64,000 bases of DNA from Sambucus nigra (Eukaryota > Streptophyta > Magnoliopsida > Dipsacales > Adoxaceae): NCBI GenBank assembly GCA_949130495.1, contig OX422214.1, forward strand, positions 251,724,187-251,788,186, written 5' to 3'. The notes under the pieces are model-generated. The model was not told where the DNA came from. It did no database searches and saw nothing but the letters and a program-made list of their open reading frames with translations. The position numbers and the translations under genes were made by a program. How positions within the stretch are numbered: the first letter of the stretch is position 1; each line of letters starts with the position of its first letter. This document shows, in pieces, positions 9,761 through 22,566 of the stretch.

Positions 9761-12688
9761 TCGTAATGTACAAATATGTTTTTCATTTAATTATTAAATA
9801 AATTTTGTGGCCTATATCTTCCAAAAACCAGAATTAATTCTCTCAAACACTTTAACCCATTACTCTCTAAGCTCGATATATACATATGCCCATTGGATAC
9901 CGCTCACTTGCCCATTTACCCATTCTAACAAAATTTTAACACCGGATGTAAGTAAAATAGTACAAGGGTCAGAGCGCTAACATAAATAACTATCCCCAAT
10001 ATTAACCAAGTCTGATCCATCGTTAAATTTGGTGTAGTAATTTTTTAATACCCCGTATTTTTGGAATAAAATATTGTGACGGAATTTAATTAAACGAATT
10101 CGAGAACAAATTAAATTCGTATAATTTAAATTAAATTGGTGGAATATAATTTGAGAATAAATTGAATTTCTTTGTGACTTCATATTGATTTGAACTCAAT
10201 CGAGCATAATGGGCTCACTCGTGATAATAAATGAATGTTAATTAATATATGGTCATGTGGTGATTAAACATAACAAAAATGTCCATGTTGAATAAAAATA
10301 ATTGGAACGCATTCTGGGAGGTCTTATGAACTCTTTTAGGTGTTTTAGACCTTTAGAAATGGTCTTGGGGTATCAGTATATGAGTTGGGAGGTTATTGTG
10401 CCATTTAGATGAAGGGTTTGGGCTCATTTGGGGGTCCAAATATGGGACTTTAAACCCAACTCGGGAATTGAGTTTAAAAGATATAAATAAGGAGAGTAAG
10501 GAGACTCGTCATGATTAAACAAAAACCCTAGCAGAAACATTGCGAAGAGAAAGGACGAAAATGGCTAAGGAGAGGGAGAAATCAAGAAAGAAGGCTAAAG
10601 AACTCACCAAGAAATCATCCAAGAACTCAGGCAAGAATTTTCTTGCTAATTTTATTAGTCTAAAATATTTCTTAATTCATCGTGACTTATTTTCCATGTA
10701 GAATTCTGGATTATGTATGGACTTATAGTGATATAATGATAAATTCAATCTCGATTGTAGGGAGTTTGAATCTAAATAAGATAGGAAATCTAGAAATTTT
10801 GGATGGATATAAATTGTGGATTAGATGATGGGAGATTTATATTATAAAACCTTATTGTAATTGATATGATTAATCACATGTAGAGGACTTTCTTTCATGT
10901 AAAAAATATGAGATATCTGTTAATTATAACCCTTTTAATATGATAGAAACTTAGGGGATTTATGGGTAAAAATCTGGGTTGGTTTGAAAACATCAATTAC
11001 ATGAATGCTAAAACATGATATTAACGACCCTAAGATAATGAATTAAACCTTGGGGACCCATTTTTATGTTAGTACATTCATCGAATCCCTTACAATTAGT
11101 TTTGGTGTTGAGATTAACAATCCTGTATTAAGAAACCATAGCTGGTATAGGCTACTGCCAAGATCCAAATCGATTAATCCCTTGAGGCGAATCGATTCGG
11201 GGCCAGTGAATCGATTCGGCACCTGGTGTAGGTTGAGTTGGGTCTGCGATTGTATTCGAGAGAATTTTAGGAGTTCATATGATTTGGTGGGACCGTGTAT
11301 GGGTGACTGTGGAATTTATTAAAAATGGAAACGTAATATTACCAAGGAAGGGACATATAAATTAATGAGATGGTTAATTTTATTTTATAAAGAAAAGGGA
11401 GTTAATAATTCATGTGATAGTTAATTATCAACAGATAATCTTTACGAGGCAGCTAGAGGGTGATTTATGGGGTAATTACCGAAAGAAATTAACTAGATGG
11501 TTTAGAGTATCATTTGGAGGAATGGAACTTAAATAAATAACTAGATGATTAATTTTATTCTATAAAGAAAAGGAAGTTAATAACTTATGTGATGGTTAAT
11601 TATTAACTAATGATAATTACGAAACTCTTACGGGGCAGCTATGGGGTAATTATTAAGATAATTACCTTTCCTTATGGTAATATGTACTTATATTTTTTGT
11701 GGGCATACTTATGTTCGTGGTTTGTCCTATCGATTGGGGTTGCGCATGTTCGGGACCGGAGCACATGCCGACAAATGTGGGCTAGGCATCGTGTCGGTCA
11801 TTATTATTGGTACTATGTAGCAGTGCCACTCACGAGAGCTAGACGTAGAAGCTGGGATCCTTTGTCACCGATGGGTATGGGCGGTGAACTAGTCTGTTGC
11901 GTAGGTACCACCCCACTTGTATGTGTATTGTGATGTCCATTATAGATAGTAGATTGTTTCGGGCTTACTGATAGCGCACGAACGAGATGCTATTATTAGA
12001 TGCCTTATTGTCAAATATATATAAGGACATATATATGAATTAATGGAAATAAATAAGTTGAACTTCTAATGTAATGATGTAGACTACAAAACACTTCCCA
12101 ATACTATGTAGTATGCAATATAAATTGTGAAGTCACTTTATCGATAGTTATTGGGGTACCTTGGGTAGTGGTAAATGGAATGTTAATGATTCTATTTCAG
12201 TGCGTTACTTATGCAAGATGCGTCCTTATAATTATGTTGGAACATTTATACGCTAGTTAGTCGTGAACTTGGGTGGTTATACATTTATCTTTCCTCTTAG
12301 GCGAGGAGTGAGATTTTTAATGCATGTCAGTGATGATGGGAGAATGTATGGTTTGACTTAACTGTACTTTTGCATGACAAATTTAGTAAGTTAATTCTTG
12401 AAACTCTAGGTTGCTGACCCAAATCATATAATGTTTTTTGCCCCCAGGTTTATGTAGAGAGGGATAGAAGGACTGGAAGGAGATCAGACTTATGGTCATA
12501 TTTGTATAGAGATTACTTCCGTTCATTTGATTCTAGCATAGGTTGCGATTTTCACGTCAGTCTAGTTTTTTTTAATTATTGTATAGGCATAAGCCCCAGT
12601 TATTATTCAGTTATTTGGGACAATTTGTATTGTTTTTGGATTTCATGACAATTTGAGTGTTGAATCGTTTTTATTTATTATCAGTTAC

Positions 12689-13845
12689 TCTAAGGACATA
12701 CTTCTCATGTCCATTATCTTACATTTGTGTATATCGTACGCCGCTACTTTTGGCACGATCTCATACGATGGCCTCTATCTGAATTCCAGGAATCAAGCAT
12801 TCAACATCTCCATCATATGTCCCACATCTGCCTCAACGACTTCAAGTTCCATGATTTTAGGGACTTTATGCAAGTAGTACGCAAGAGAAGTCAAAACAGT
12901 GAAAGAAGGCACGATATGGAAGTTCAAGGGCATTTTGGTAATTTTACAACCACCATCCAGAGGACCAGTCAATTGGAAAGTTGAAGAGGTCACTGGAACG
13001 AAGATACTGGAAGAAATGAAACCTCAATTCGAGTTACGGTGAAGAAGTTATGGCCCTTTGAAAATGGAGAAAAACCTTTGAAGAATGCTGTGTAAATTTT
13101 CCCCCAGACCAGTGATTTTCTGCGAACCGAAGGCCAAACCGGTTAGGGGGTGAATCGGCTCATGGTACACCGGAACCAGTTCGGGGTACCTGATGCTGGA
13201 TAGAGTTCCATATTTTGAAAACTCTTTTTGGTTTCCTTATAAAATCAAACTTCGAGGGAGTTATTTTTCAAGACTTGCAAAGACATTTTTGAGAGTTCTA
13301 TCTCCTCAAGTATTCATATATTTAAGTCCTAATACTCATGTTTTGATTCACACAAAATTCTCATATACTTTTGTGAATCTTTTGGAACCCATAGAAAACT
13401 CTATTTCTTTTGTTCATTCTTGAGGAGTGCGTTTCTACAACATATGGCTGCGTGTCATTGAGGATCTTGCTGTGTGAAGATTCTTTACTGAAGATTGGGT
13501 TGCGAGTTCTTGGAGGGTGATGCGTGTATTCTCTTGCTGAGTTCAAGACTGCGTGTCTTTGTGGGTTGGCTGCGCATTGATCCATTACAGATTTCTCTAT
13601 GTAATTGTAAGTTGCGATTTATAAATTCATAGTGAAATAAAGGTTTTACCCGAAAGGTTTTTTTTCCTGAAATCTGTGTCTTAGCATATTTACTGTATCG
13701 CATGCTTTATATTTGATGGGTTGATTTAGATGCATGTTTAAGGGCTGAATTTATTTGATTTAAAAGTAGACCCTAATTAAATAAGGTTTAATTGGATACT
13801 TGCAAATTAATAAATTATCACATAGTCGTACTTTAGAGCTACTTA
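12689..13845 (+). mobile_element. 1.15-kb LTR-like insertion inside unit 1 (copy 1)
   Basis: Units 2-5 lack this block: their sequence passes directly from TTATCAGTTACT to TTTAAATGG. The insert has a TATA-like CCTTATAAAATC (about 13,234) and a GTGAAATAAAGG polyadenylation-like segment (about 13,632), as in a plant LTR promoter and R region. A cluster of AACCGGTT-like palindromes lies at 13,125-13,182. The ends CTCTAAGG and CTTTAGAG are weakly inverted, without a clean TG...CA. Most likely a degraded or partial LTR; class uncertain. Copy 2: about 45,865-47,021. Confidence 0.5.
13125..13182. repeat. AACCGGTT-type palindrome cluster
   Basis: Perfect AACCGGTT at 13,137-13,144, flanked by related words GAACCGA (13,124), GAATCGG (13,152) and GAACCAGTTC (13,173). 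Steps are 12, 16 and 21 bp. Degenerate but analogous to the clusters in the other LTR families. Confidence 0.6.
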
Positions 13846-14004
13846 TTGTTTAAATGGTTTGTTGTGTTGGTCATCTTTTAAAATATAGAATTATAAATGT
13901 TTTATCGTGGTTTTATACCAAGAATGATATATGTTGTATAACAAGCCCCATCTCCCATAATTGTGTCTGGCAAACCTTTACGTGAGAAAGTTGGGGTGGT
14001 TACA

Positions 14005-15341
14005 GTTTGGACTTGTGGTGATATAATGATAAATTTAATCTTAATTGTAGAGAGTTTGAATCTAAATAGGATAGAAAATCCAAAAAATTTGGATGGATAT
14101 AAATTGTGAATTGGAAGATGGGGTATATTTTAAAACCTTATTGTAATTGGTATAATTTCTAACACGTAGAGGACTTTCATTCATGTTGAAGATATGATAT
14201 TTCTATTAATTATGACCCTTGCAAGATGGTAGAAACTTAGGGGATTTATGGGTGCAAATTTGGGTTGGTATTAACACATCAATTGCAAGAATTTTTGGGA
14301 CATTCAGATGTGAAAGCAACGTTAAAACATGAAATTAATGACCCTAAGATAATGAATTAAACCTTGAGGACCATTTTGTAGTTAGTACATTTGTATAAGC
14401 CCTTATAATAAGTTTTAATGTTGAGATTAACAATCTTGTATTAAGAAACAAGTAGGTTTGGGCTACTGCCCAAATCCAAATTGATTCGGCCCTTGATGTG
14501 AATTGATTCCGGGCCAGGCGAATCAATTCTACCTAAGAAGCAAATCGATTCATCCCTGGGGTAGGTTGAGTTGGGTCCGCAGTTGTATCCGGGAGAATTT
14601 TTGGAGTTCATACGAGTTGGTGGGACCACGTACGTGTGACTGTAGAATTTATTAAAAATGGAAACGTAATATTACCAAGGAAGGGAAATTTATATTAACG
14701 AGATGGTTAATATTATTTTATAAATAAAAGGGAGTTAATAATTCACGTGATGTTTAATTATTAACTAAGGATAATTACTGATTAATCTTTACGAGGCAGC
14801 TAGAGGGCAATTTGTGGGGTAATACCAAAAGAAATTAACTAGATGGTCTAGAGTATCATTTGGAGGAAGGGGACTTAAATAATTAACTAGATGGTTAATT
14901 TTATTCTATAAAGAAAAGGAAGTTAGTAACTTATGTGATGGTTAATTATTAACTAAGGATGATTACAGGAACTCTTACGGGGCAGCTATAGGGCAATTAT
15001 CAGGATAATTACCTTTACATATGATAATATGTATTTATATTTTGTGTGGACATACCTATGTTCGTGGACTGTCTTATCAGTTAGGGTTTTGCACGTTCGA
15101 GACTGGAGCACACGTCGACACAGGTGGGTTGGGCATCGTGTAGTTCATTATTATTGGTACTACGTCGAAGCGACACTTATGAGAGGTAGGTGTAGATGAT
15201 GGGATCCTTTGTCACCGTTGGGTATGGGACATGAACTGGTGTACTACGTTGTGGATAAGAGACTCCTACGGACTTATCGATAAAGCATGAATGAGACGCT
15301 TTTTGTAGATGCTTTCGTGTCACATACACACACACACACAC

Positions 15342-15404
<63 letters not shown>

Positions 15405-16218
15405 TTAATGGAAGTGAATACGATGAATTCCTAGTCTAATGATGTAGACTATAAGACAGAGGCTCAATACTATGACGTGTGCTTGATAAATAGTTAAGTC
15501 ACTTTATGGTAGTTACTGGTGTACCTTGTGTAGTGGTAACTGGAATGTAAATGATTATATTTCAGCATGCTACATATGCTGGATGCATCCTTATAATTAC
15601 GTTGTCACTTTTATGCGCAATTTAGTTGTCGATGTTGGTGGTTGTACTTTTATCTTTGCTCTTAGATGAGGGGTGAGATTTTTAATGCATGTGAGTGACG
15701 ATGGGAGATGTTCACTTTGAATTAATTGTACTTTTGTAAGATAAATTTAGTAAGATAATTCTTTCAACTCTAGGGTTCTGACCCAAATTATAAAATGTTT
15801 ATACCCCTAGGTTTATATAGATAGGGCGACAGGACTGGCAGGAGATCAGACTTGCGATCATATTTGCACAACGATTACTTCCGTTCATTTGATTCTAGCA
15901 TAGGTTACTATTTCAACTTCAATCAATTTACTTTTTTTTTCGAATTATTGATTGAACATAAAGCAGAATTGTAATTCTGTTATTTGGGATAATTTGTATT
16001 GCTGTTGGATTATATGACTAGTTGAGTGTTGAATATATTTTTTTTGTTTATTATCAGTTACTATTTAAATGGTTTGTTAAGTTTTCATCTTTTAAAAGAA
16101 GGAATTATAAACGTTTTATTGTGGTTTGATGATGAAAATGTTATATATATTATATAACAAGCCTCATCTGCGTACTTTGTCTGGCCATCCTTTATGTTAG
16201 AAAATGGGGGTTGTTACA
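14005..16218 (+). mobile_element. Gypsy LTR-derived array, unit 2 (type B)
   Basis: 2214 bp, from GTTTGGACTT right after the TTACA end of unit 1 to the next GTTACA. It lacks the LTR 5' region. Its diagnostic segment GGTATAATTTCTAACA (14,147) is shared with unit 4, not with units 1, 3 or 5. Degenerate ATCGAT cores at 14,480, 14,502, 14,522 and 14,544. CA/TA microsatellite at about 15,325-15,401. Copy 2: 47,181-49,396. Confidence 0.85.
14480..14549. repeat. ATCGAT-type palindrome array in unit 2
   Basis: Four sites with cores ATTGAT, ATTGAT, ATCAAT, ATCGAT at 22/20/22-bp steps, each in a GAATCGATTC-like 10-mer. Confidence 0.8.
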
Positions 16219-18391
16219 GTTTGGACATGATAAATTGAATCTTCATTGTAGAGTGTTTGAATCTAAATTGGATAGGAAATGCAGAAAATTTGGAAGGATA
16301 TAAATTGTGGATTTGAAGATGGGAGATTTATATTTTAAAACCTTGTTGTTATTGATTTAATTACTCTCATGTAGAGAAATTTCTTTCATGTTGAAGATAT
16401 GTGATGTCTATTAATTATGACCTTTGAAAGGTGGTAGAAACTTAGGGGATTTATGGGAGAAAATTTGGGTTGATATGAAGACATCAATTACATGAATTTC
16501 TAGGACCTTGGGATGTTAAAAAATGAAAAAAGATGGAATTAACGACCTTAAGATAATGAATTAAACCCTTGTGACCCATTTTGATGTAGTACTTTTGTAT
16601 AAGACCCTACAATAAGTTTTTTTTAGATTAACAATCTCATATTTAGAAACCATAGCAGGTCCAGGCTACTACCCAGATCTGAATCAATTCGGCCCTTGAG
16701 GCAAATCGATTTCGGGCTTGGAGAATTAATTTGACCTAAAAAGTGAATCAATTTAGTCCTGGGGTTGGTTCAGTTGGGTCCGCGATTGTATCAGGGAGAA
16801 CTAAGGAGTTCATATGAGGTGTTGGGACCGTATACAGGAGACTGTGGAATTTATAAAAAATGAAAACGTAATATTACCAAGGCAGGGAAAGATAAATTAA
16901 CTGGATGGTTAATTTTATTTTATCAAGAAAAGGGAGTTAATAATTCACGTGATGATTAATTATTAACTAAGAATAATTATAGATAATCTTTATGAGGAAA
17001 TCGAAGGGTAATTTGTGGGGTAATTACCGAAAGAAATTAATTAAATGGTTTAAAGTATCACTGGGAGGATGGAGGCTAAAATAATTAACTTGATGGTTAA
17101 TTTTATTTTATACAGACAAGGAAGTTAATTACTTACGTGATGGTTAATTATTAACTAAGGATAATTATTAGGAAGTGATCGGGTAATTATTAGGATAATT
17201 AACTTTGCACATGGTAATATGCATTTATATTTTATGTGGATATACGTCTATTCATGGACTGTCCTATCAGTTGGGCTTGTGCATGTTCGGGACCGGAGCA
17301 CATCACGGAACTAGTGGGCTTGGCATCATGTAGGCCATTATTGTTGGTACTATATAGCAGTGCCACTCACGAGAGGTAGGCGTAGAAGCCGGAATCCTTT
17401 GTCACCGTTGGGTATGGGCTTTGAACTAGTGTACTGCGTAGGTATTGCCCCACTTGTATGTGTATTATGATGTCCGTTATAGATATGAGACTCTTACGGA
17501 CTTACCGATAGAGCATGAACGATATGCCATTTTTAGATGCCTTATTGTCAAATATATATAAGGACATATATATCAATTAATGGAAGTGAATAAGATGAAC
17601 TTGTAGTCTAATGATGTAGACTATAAAACACAACCCAATACTATGTAGTATGCATTATAAAATGTTAAGTCACTTTATGGGTAGTTACTGGGGTACCTTG
17701 GGTAGTGATAACTTCAATGCAAATGATTCTATTTAAGTACGTTACTTATGCAAGATGCATCCTTATAATTATTTTGGCACATTTATACGCTAGTTAGTCG
17801 TGAACTTGGGTGGTTGTACATTTATTTTTTCTCTTAGGTGAGGGGTGACATTTTTAATGCATGTCAGTGATGATGGGAGAATGTTCACTTTGAATTAACT
17901 ATAATTTTGCATGACAAAATTAGTAAGTTAATTCTTGCAGCTCTAGGGTGCTGACCCAAATAATATAATGTTTTTTGTCCCCAGGTTTATGTAGACAGGG
18001 ACAACAGGACTGGAAGGAGATCAGACTTATGATCATATTTGTATATCGATTACTTCTGTTCATTTTATTCAAGCATAGGTCGCTATTTCAATTTCAGTCA
18101 GTTTAGTTGTTTTTTTTAAATTATTGTATGGGCATATGTCCGAGTGATTCTTCAGTTATTTGGGACAATTTGTATTGTTTTTGGATTTTATGACTAGTTG
18201 AGTGTTGGATCGTTTTTATTTATTATGAGTTATTGTTTAAATGAGTTGTTCTGTTTGTCATATTTTAAAATAAAGAATTATAAACGTTTTATTGTGGTTT
18301 GATACTGAGAATGATATATGTTGTATAACATGCCCCAACTCCCGCTACTATGTCTTGCAAACCATTACGTGAGAAAATTGGGGTGGTTACA
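16219..18391 (+). mobile_element. Gypsy LTR-derived array, unit 3 (type A)
   Basis: 2173 bp. Its TTACTCTCATGTAGAG segment near 16,360 groups with units 1 and 5. Palindrome cores at 16,683, 16,705, 16,725 and 16,747 keep 22/20/22 spacing although the words themselves have drifted. No coding content. Copy 2: 49,397-51,569. Confidence 0.85.
16683..16752. repeat. ATCGAT-type palindrome array in unit 3
   Basis: Cores ATCAAT, ATCGAT, ATTAAT, ATCAAT at 22/20/22-bp steps. Three of the four have lost the CpG by C-to-T or G-to-A change. Confidence 0.8.
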
Positions 18392-19769
18392 ATTTGGACT
18401 TGGGGTGATATAATGATAAATTGAATCTTCATTGTAGAGAGTTTGAATCTAAATAGGATAGAAAATACAGAAAATTTGGATGGATATAAATTGTGGATTG
18501 GAAATGGGAGATTTATATTTTAAAACCTTATTGTAATTGGTATAATTTCTAACATGTAGAGGACTTTCTTTCATGTTGAAGATATTATATTTCTGTTAAT
18601 TATGACCCTTGTAAGATGGTAGAAATTTAGGGGATTTATGGGTACAAATTTGGGTTGGTATGAACACATTAATTACATGAATTTTTGGGACCTTGGGATG
18701 TGAAACCAACGTTAAAACCTAAAATTAACGACCATAAGATAATGAATTAAACCTTGAGGACCATTTTTATGTTATTACATTTGTATATGACCTTAAAATA
18801 AGGTTTAATGTTGAGATTAACAATCTTGTATTAAGAAACCATAGTAGGCATGGGCTACTGCCCAGATCCGGATCGATTCAGCCCTTGAGGCGAATTGATT
18901 CCGGGCCAGGAGAATCAATTCAACCTAAGAAAAAAATTGATTCAGCCCTGGGGTAGGTTGAGTTGGGTCCGCAGTTATATTCGGGAGAATTTTAGGAGTT
19001 CATACGAGTTGGTGGGATCGTATACGGGTGACTGTGGAATTTATTAAAAATGGAAACGTAATGTTACCAAGGAAGGGAAATATAAATTAATGGGATGGTT
19101 AATTTTATTTTTTAAAGAAAAGTGAGTTAATAATTCACGTGATGGTTAATTATTAACTAATGATAATTACTGAATAATCTTTACGAGGCAGCCAAAGGGT
19201 AATTTGTAGGGTAATACCAAAAGAAATAAACTAGATTGTTTCGAGTATCATTTGGAGGAAGGGGAATTAAATAATTAACTAGATAGTTAATTTTATTCTA
19301 TAAATAAAAGGAAGTTAATAACTTATGTTATGGTTAATTATTAACTAAGGATAATTACAGGAACACTTAAGGGTAATCTATAGGGTAATTATCAGGATAA
19401 TTACCTTACATATGGTAATATATATTTATATTTTGTGTGGATAAATCTATGTCCGTGGACTGTCCTATCGGTTGGGGTGGTGAACGTTCGAGACCGGCGC
19501 ACACGTCAACACTGGTGGGCTTGGCATCATGTAGGTCATTATTATTGGTACTACGTAGAAGCGCCACTTATGAGAGGTAGTTGTAAATGATGGGATCCTT
19601 TGTCATCGTTGGGTATGGGTCGTGAACTAGTGTACTGCGTAGGTATCGCCCCACTTGTATATGTATTGTGATATCCATTGTGGATAAGAGACTGCTTCGG
19701 ACTTATCGATAGAGCAAGAATGTGACATTTTTTGTAGATGACTTAGTGTCATATATATATATATATATA
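18392..19769 (+). mobile_element. Gypsy LTR-derived array, unit 4, left part (type B, interrupted)
   Basis: Matches unit 2 up to its internal TA microsatellite, where a MITE and a Helitron are inserted. In copy 2 the remainder resumes at about 60,263; in copy 1 it is missing because the block ends at 24,267. Palindrome cores at 18,872, 18,894, 18,914 and 18,936. Confidence 0.85.
18872..18941. repeat. ATCGAT-type palindrome array in unit 4
   Basis: Cores ATCGAT, ATTGAT, ATCAAT, ATTGAT at 22/20/22-bp steps. Confidence 0.8.
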
Positions 19770-19962
19770 GGGAGAGGTTCACAAGTGGACCAAAATAATG
19801 GACTTTTTAATGGACTTAACAAAAAAGACTAATAAGTCTCGGTTATTGGGTGCCGCTGGCGCGGACCCATTACACCAAGGAATTAAAATTAGTGGGTTAT
19901 TAGTCTTTTTTGTTAAGTCCATTAAAAATTCCATTCTTTTGGTCCACTTGTGATCCTCTCAC
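19770..19962. mobile_element. 193-bp foldback MITE in a TA tract (copy 1)
   Basis: Terminal inverted repeats of roughly 70 bp: GGGAGAGGTTCACAAGTGG at the left pairs with CCACTTGTGATCCTCTCAC at the right, and the arms continue inward through GACTAATAA. A short GC-rich loop sits in the centre. It is flanked by TA repeats, so a TA target duplication cannot be distinguished. Non-coding, superfamily unassigned. Copy 2: 52,952-53,144. Confidence 0.8.
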
Positions 19963-19982
19963 TATATATATATATATATATA

Positions 19983-20010
19983 CTAGGGTATGCCCGTGCC
20001 TGAAGGCACG
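19983..20010 (-). other. Helitron 3' terminus: hairpin plus CTAG (copy 1)
   Basis: Six-base-pair stem CGTGCC/GGCACG with a 4-base loop at 19,995-20,010 and CTAG at 19,983-19,986. Copy 2 equivalent at 53,206-53,233. Confidence 0.75.
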
Positions 20011-21545
20011 ACGCAAAATTTTGAAAGTGTATGTCATTGATAGGACCATATATCGTATTTAGTTTGCAACAGATAAATATTTTTCAAATTATTTTTTAAC
20101 ACCACATAATTGTAAACAATTTTAAAACATTGGGAAATTTTCATATGTCTATCTTAGCGCTGGAAAATCGGGTCAACGGGTAGTTTCTCACATGACTTGA
20201 CATGAGATGATAACATGGTTTTTTTCTTAACCCGGACACGACATGATACATTTACACGATAAGTAAATACGATTTGATAGGACCGATAAGAACCAACCCA
20301 ACATGACACGATTAAACCAAATACTGAAGAATTAAAACAATGAATCTAAATTGTGTTGTCAAAATAAATTTGATACTAAAGTTGTGGATGGAAACAAAAA
20401 TCTTTATTCCTACCCTATTTTTTCCTTTTTTTTAATGAAAATGAATTGTTTTTAAAAAAAAATCAACATTGAAATCAAGCATGCATAAGGTTCTCACGTA
20501 TAGAACTTAATTAACTGTTGCAAATTATTAGTAGTTACTTATACTCTGAACAAATTTAATTATTTTTATCAAACACGCACCATTTAGTTATATATATATA
20601 TATATATTATGAACAAATTTTATTATTTTTTATTCTTAAATTTCTACTATATTCCAGAAAACTAACTAATAGGTGTACACAGTTTATACTCTCACTATCA
20701 TCTTCACCCCGTGGTTCTAATTGTAAATGATGTTTTGCTTGATTGGCAAGGTACACTTAAGAGAACAAAAAATGGATAAATTTAGTTGTCCAAATTTGGA
20801 AACCAAAGACGGCCGTTCGACAAATCGAAATCTACAAAACAAACTTATTGCTGACTACCTTGTGCACTCCACGCCCAATGAGAGTAAAAAATGGTGTAAT
20901 CTCATATATAATATTTTAAAACATAGTTTCCAAAGTTATCATAGCACAATCTACGATAGCCCATAATTCATGGTACAGTCCCAGATGGGCTTCCTCAACA
21001 TGCTGGAAATTAATTTTATTTCATTTAAAAAATCTCCTTTTTATTTTGAAAATTAATTTTAAATAGAATTACATGTGTATCCTTTACATAGTGGAGATCA
21101 AGAATCATACACTCAAAGAAGTAAAATCAATGGTGAGTTCAACATGCTGGAAAAAGACTGAATTAGAAACACCTACACATAGTTATGTCAAACCAAAAAC
21201 TCATGATATACAACCCAAAGTTTTGGCTTATAGCATTTGCATCTGTCATGGGAATACTCATAATATACTTACAAATGTATCTAGTAAAAAAGATTCTAAT
21301 ATGTTAAAACAACAATATCTTTGTCAATATGAACTGTTGTAAAAAAACCTCGATTAAATAATAGGCATTTCAAAGTTGTAAACGCAAGTTGAGGATGTCA
21401 TGTGAAACACGAAGTATGCATCTTAGATGCAAAATCTCCCAACACGTGTTCACAGCAGAGAGTCAATAAAACAGTCTCGGATGGATGATTATGCAATTAG
21501 TATTCTATTTCCAGTACTCCATCAATAAGGCAAAACTCCTTAGCC

Positions 21546-21728
21546 TCAAAAACGGAAACGGATAATAAACGTATCACATGCCTTTTCTCCACCAGCAAGA
21601 AGAAGTGCACCTTGGCTCGCAATCACTCTAAAACACAGTCTGCCAACCATAGGCTTTATCCAAGACAGGCAATCATAAATTGCCAACATAAAGTACATGC
21701 TCCTGTCGAGGTAGTTCAGATGAACCAA
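21546..21728 (-). pseudogene. Unrecognised captured exon-like frame (copy 1)
   Basis: 60 codons of non-repetitive, protein-like composition (contains YFMLAIYDCLSWIKP and ASQGALLLAGG) on the same strand as the other captured fragments. I do not recognise the family. Identical frame in copy 2 at 54,769-54,951. It may be noise, but its complexity and strand agree with an exon carried by the Helitron. Confidence 0.3.
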
Positions 21729-21946
21729 GATATCTCCATTCTCAAATATACTTAATTAATTTATGTTCCAACAGTTGGATCTGCAAACCATAAACATAAA
21801 TAGTTGAGAGATGTAAAGAAAAAATACCCGCACTAAGGTCTACAATAATTACCAATAACCCCAATATTTAATTTATTAGTTTTCAATCTTTTAAATTAGT
21901 ATGGTCTAAAGGAATGCAGCTAAAGACTTGTAGAAAACATAAGTAA

Positions 21947-22466
21947 TCAAGTTTGAGCATAAAAATCTTCAATCACAGGTCGAACAACCAATGGTATCCT
22001 TACTAAATGCACCTTATCTTCCCAAACTAGATTTCCAAATGAATGTCTTCCCCGCACTCTTAGTAGGGAGCGTAAGGTTACCTTGAAATTTAACTTCTTT
22101 TCAGTATGGAGTATAAGATTACCAAATGATGGTTGCACTCTCATAGTTATGCCTAGTGGATCTTTAACACATGCCACGTAGATAGATTGCACCTGGCCCA
22201 CGTTCGTCAATGTTCTCGATATTGTCACGCACTTCTTTAATTAGGGAATGGGGATGGAAGCCAGACTGAAGTTTGATAGTAAGTGGTTTATTTTACGGTG
22301 ATGGCATGGGCATTTACCGCTACTCATCCAGATGATAGCAGGTAATTGTAGCAGATGGAGCAAACGAAGCCCACGTAATCTTTCATATCTATGTCATGTA
22401 TGAGTCCCGGATCTGCGACTCTATTAGGATCAACATGACCACCTCCATAGTCAAATGGATCTGCTT
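21947..22466 (-). pseudogene. Subtilisin-like protease C-terminal fragment (copy 1)
   Basis: The end of a plant subtilase (S8 family, secreted serine protease). Reading from 22,466 down: a segment with DYGGGHVDPN and ADPGLI matches the part just after the catalytic domain. After frame changes near 22,340 and 22,240, the 93-codon frame 21,947-22,228 encodes the C-terminal fibronectin-III-like domain (TISRTLTNVGQV, then HSFGNLVWEDKVHLVRIPL). The catalytic Asp, His and Ser regions and the signal peptide are absent, so it cannot be active. An AG-ended, intron-like boundary lies near 22,466. It sits within the Helitron beside an unrelated RNase H-like fragment, suggesting gene-fragment capture. 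Copy 2 has Phe for Val in the WEDK segment. Confidence 0.85.
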
Positions 22467-22566
22467 GTGTTAAAAACAAAGTTTACAATAAGGCCATGAC
22501 TGGTGAATCTTCCGAGAGATGATAAATAGAGAACTAAAATGAAAATGCAAATGAAAAATGCTAATT

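Larger units (their letters stand above)
10044..14004 (+). mobile_element. Gypsy LTR-derived array, unit 1 (type A, with full 5' region)
   Basis: Starts TTTAATACCCCGTATT at 10,044, a one-base variant of the TGTAATACCCCG terminus of the inverted solo LTR. It alone carries the LTR 5' region (10,044-10,713); the repeated part runs from about 10,714 to the terminal GGGGTGGTTACA. It is interrupted at about 12,689-13,845. Three ATCGAT palindromes lie at 11,169-11,215. No gene; a 107-codon open frame (11,610-11,933) is not preserved in units 2 and 4. Copy 2: 43,220-47,180. Confidence 0.85.

Noticed and set aside
11610..11933. 107-codon open frame in LTR unit 1
   Set aside because: Partly open in unit 5 (63,785-63,976) but broken in units 2 and 4; it lies inside an LTR and has no recognisable domain. 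Chance opening of a repeated sequence.
20727..21342. Two plus-strand frames (79 and 89 codons) in the Helitron
   Set aside because: Identical in both copies only because of the recent duplication; opposite strand to the captured fragments and no recognisable domain.
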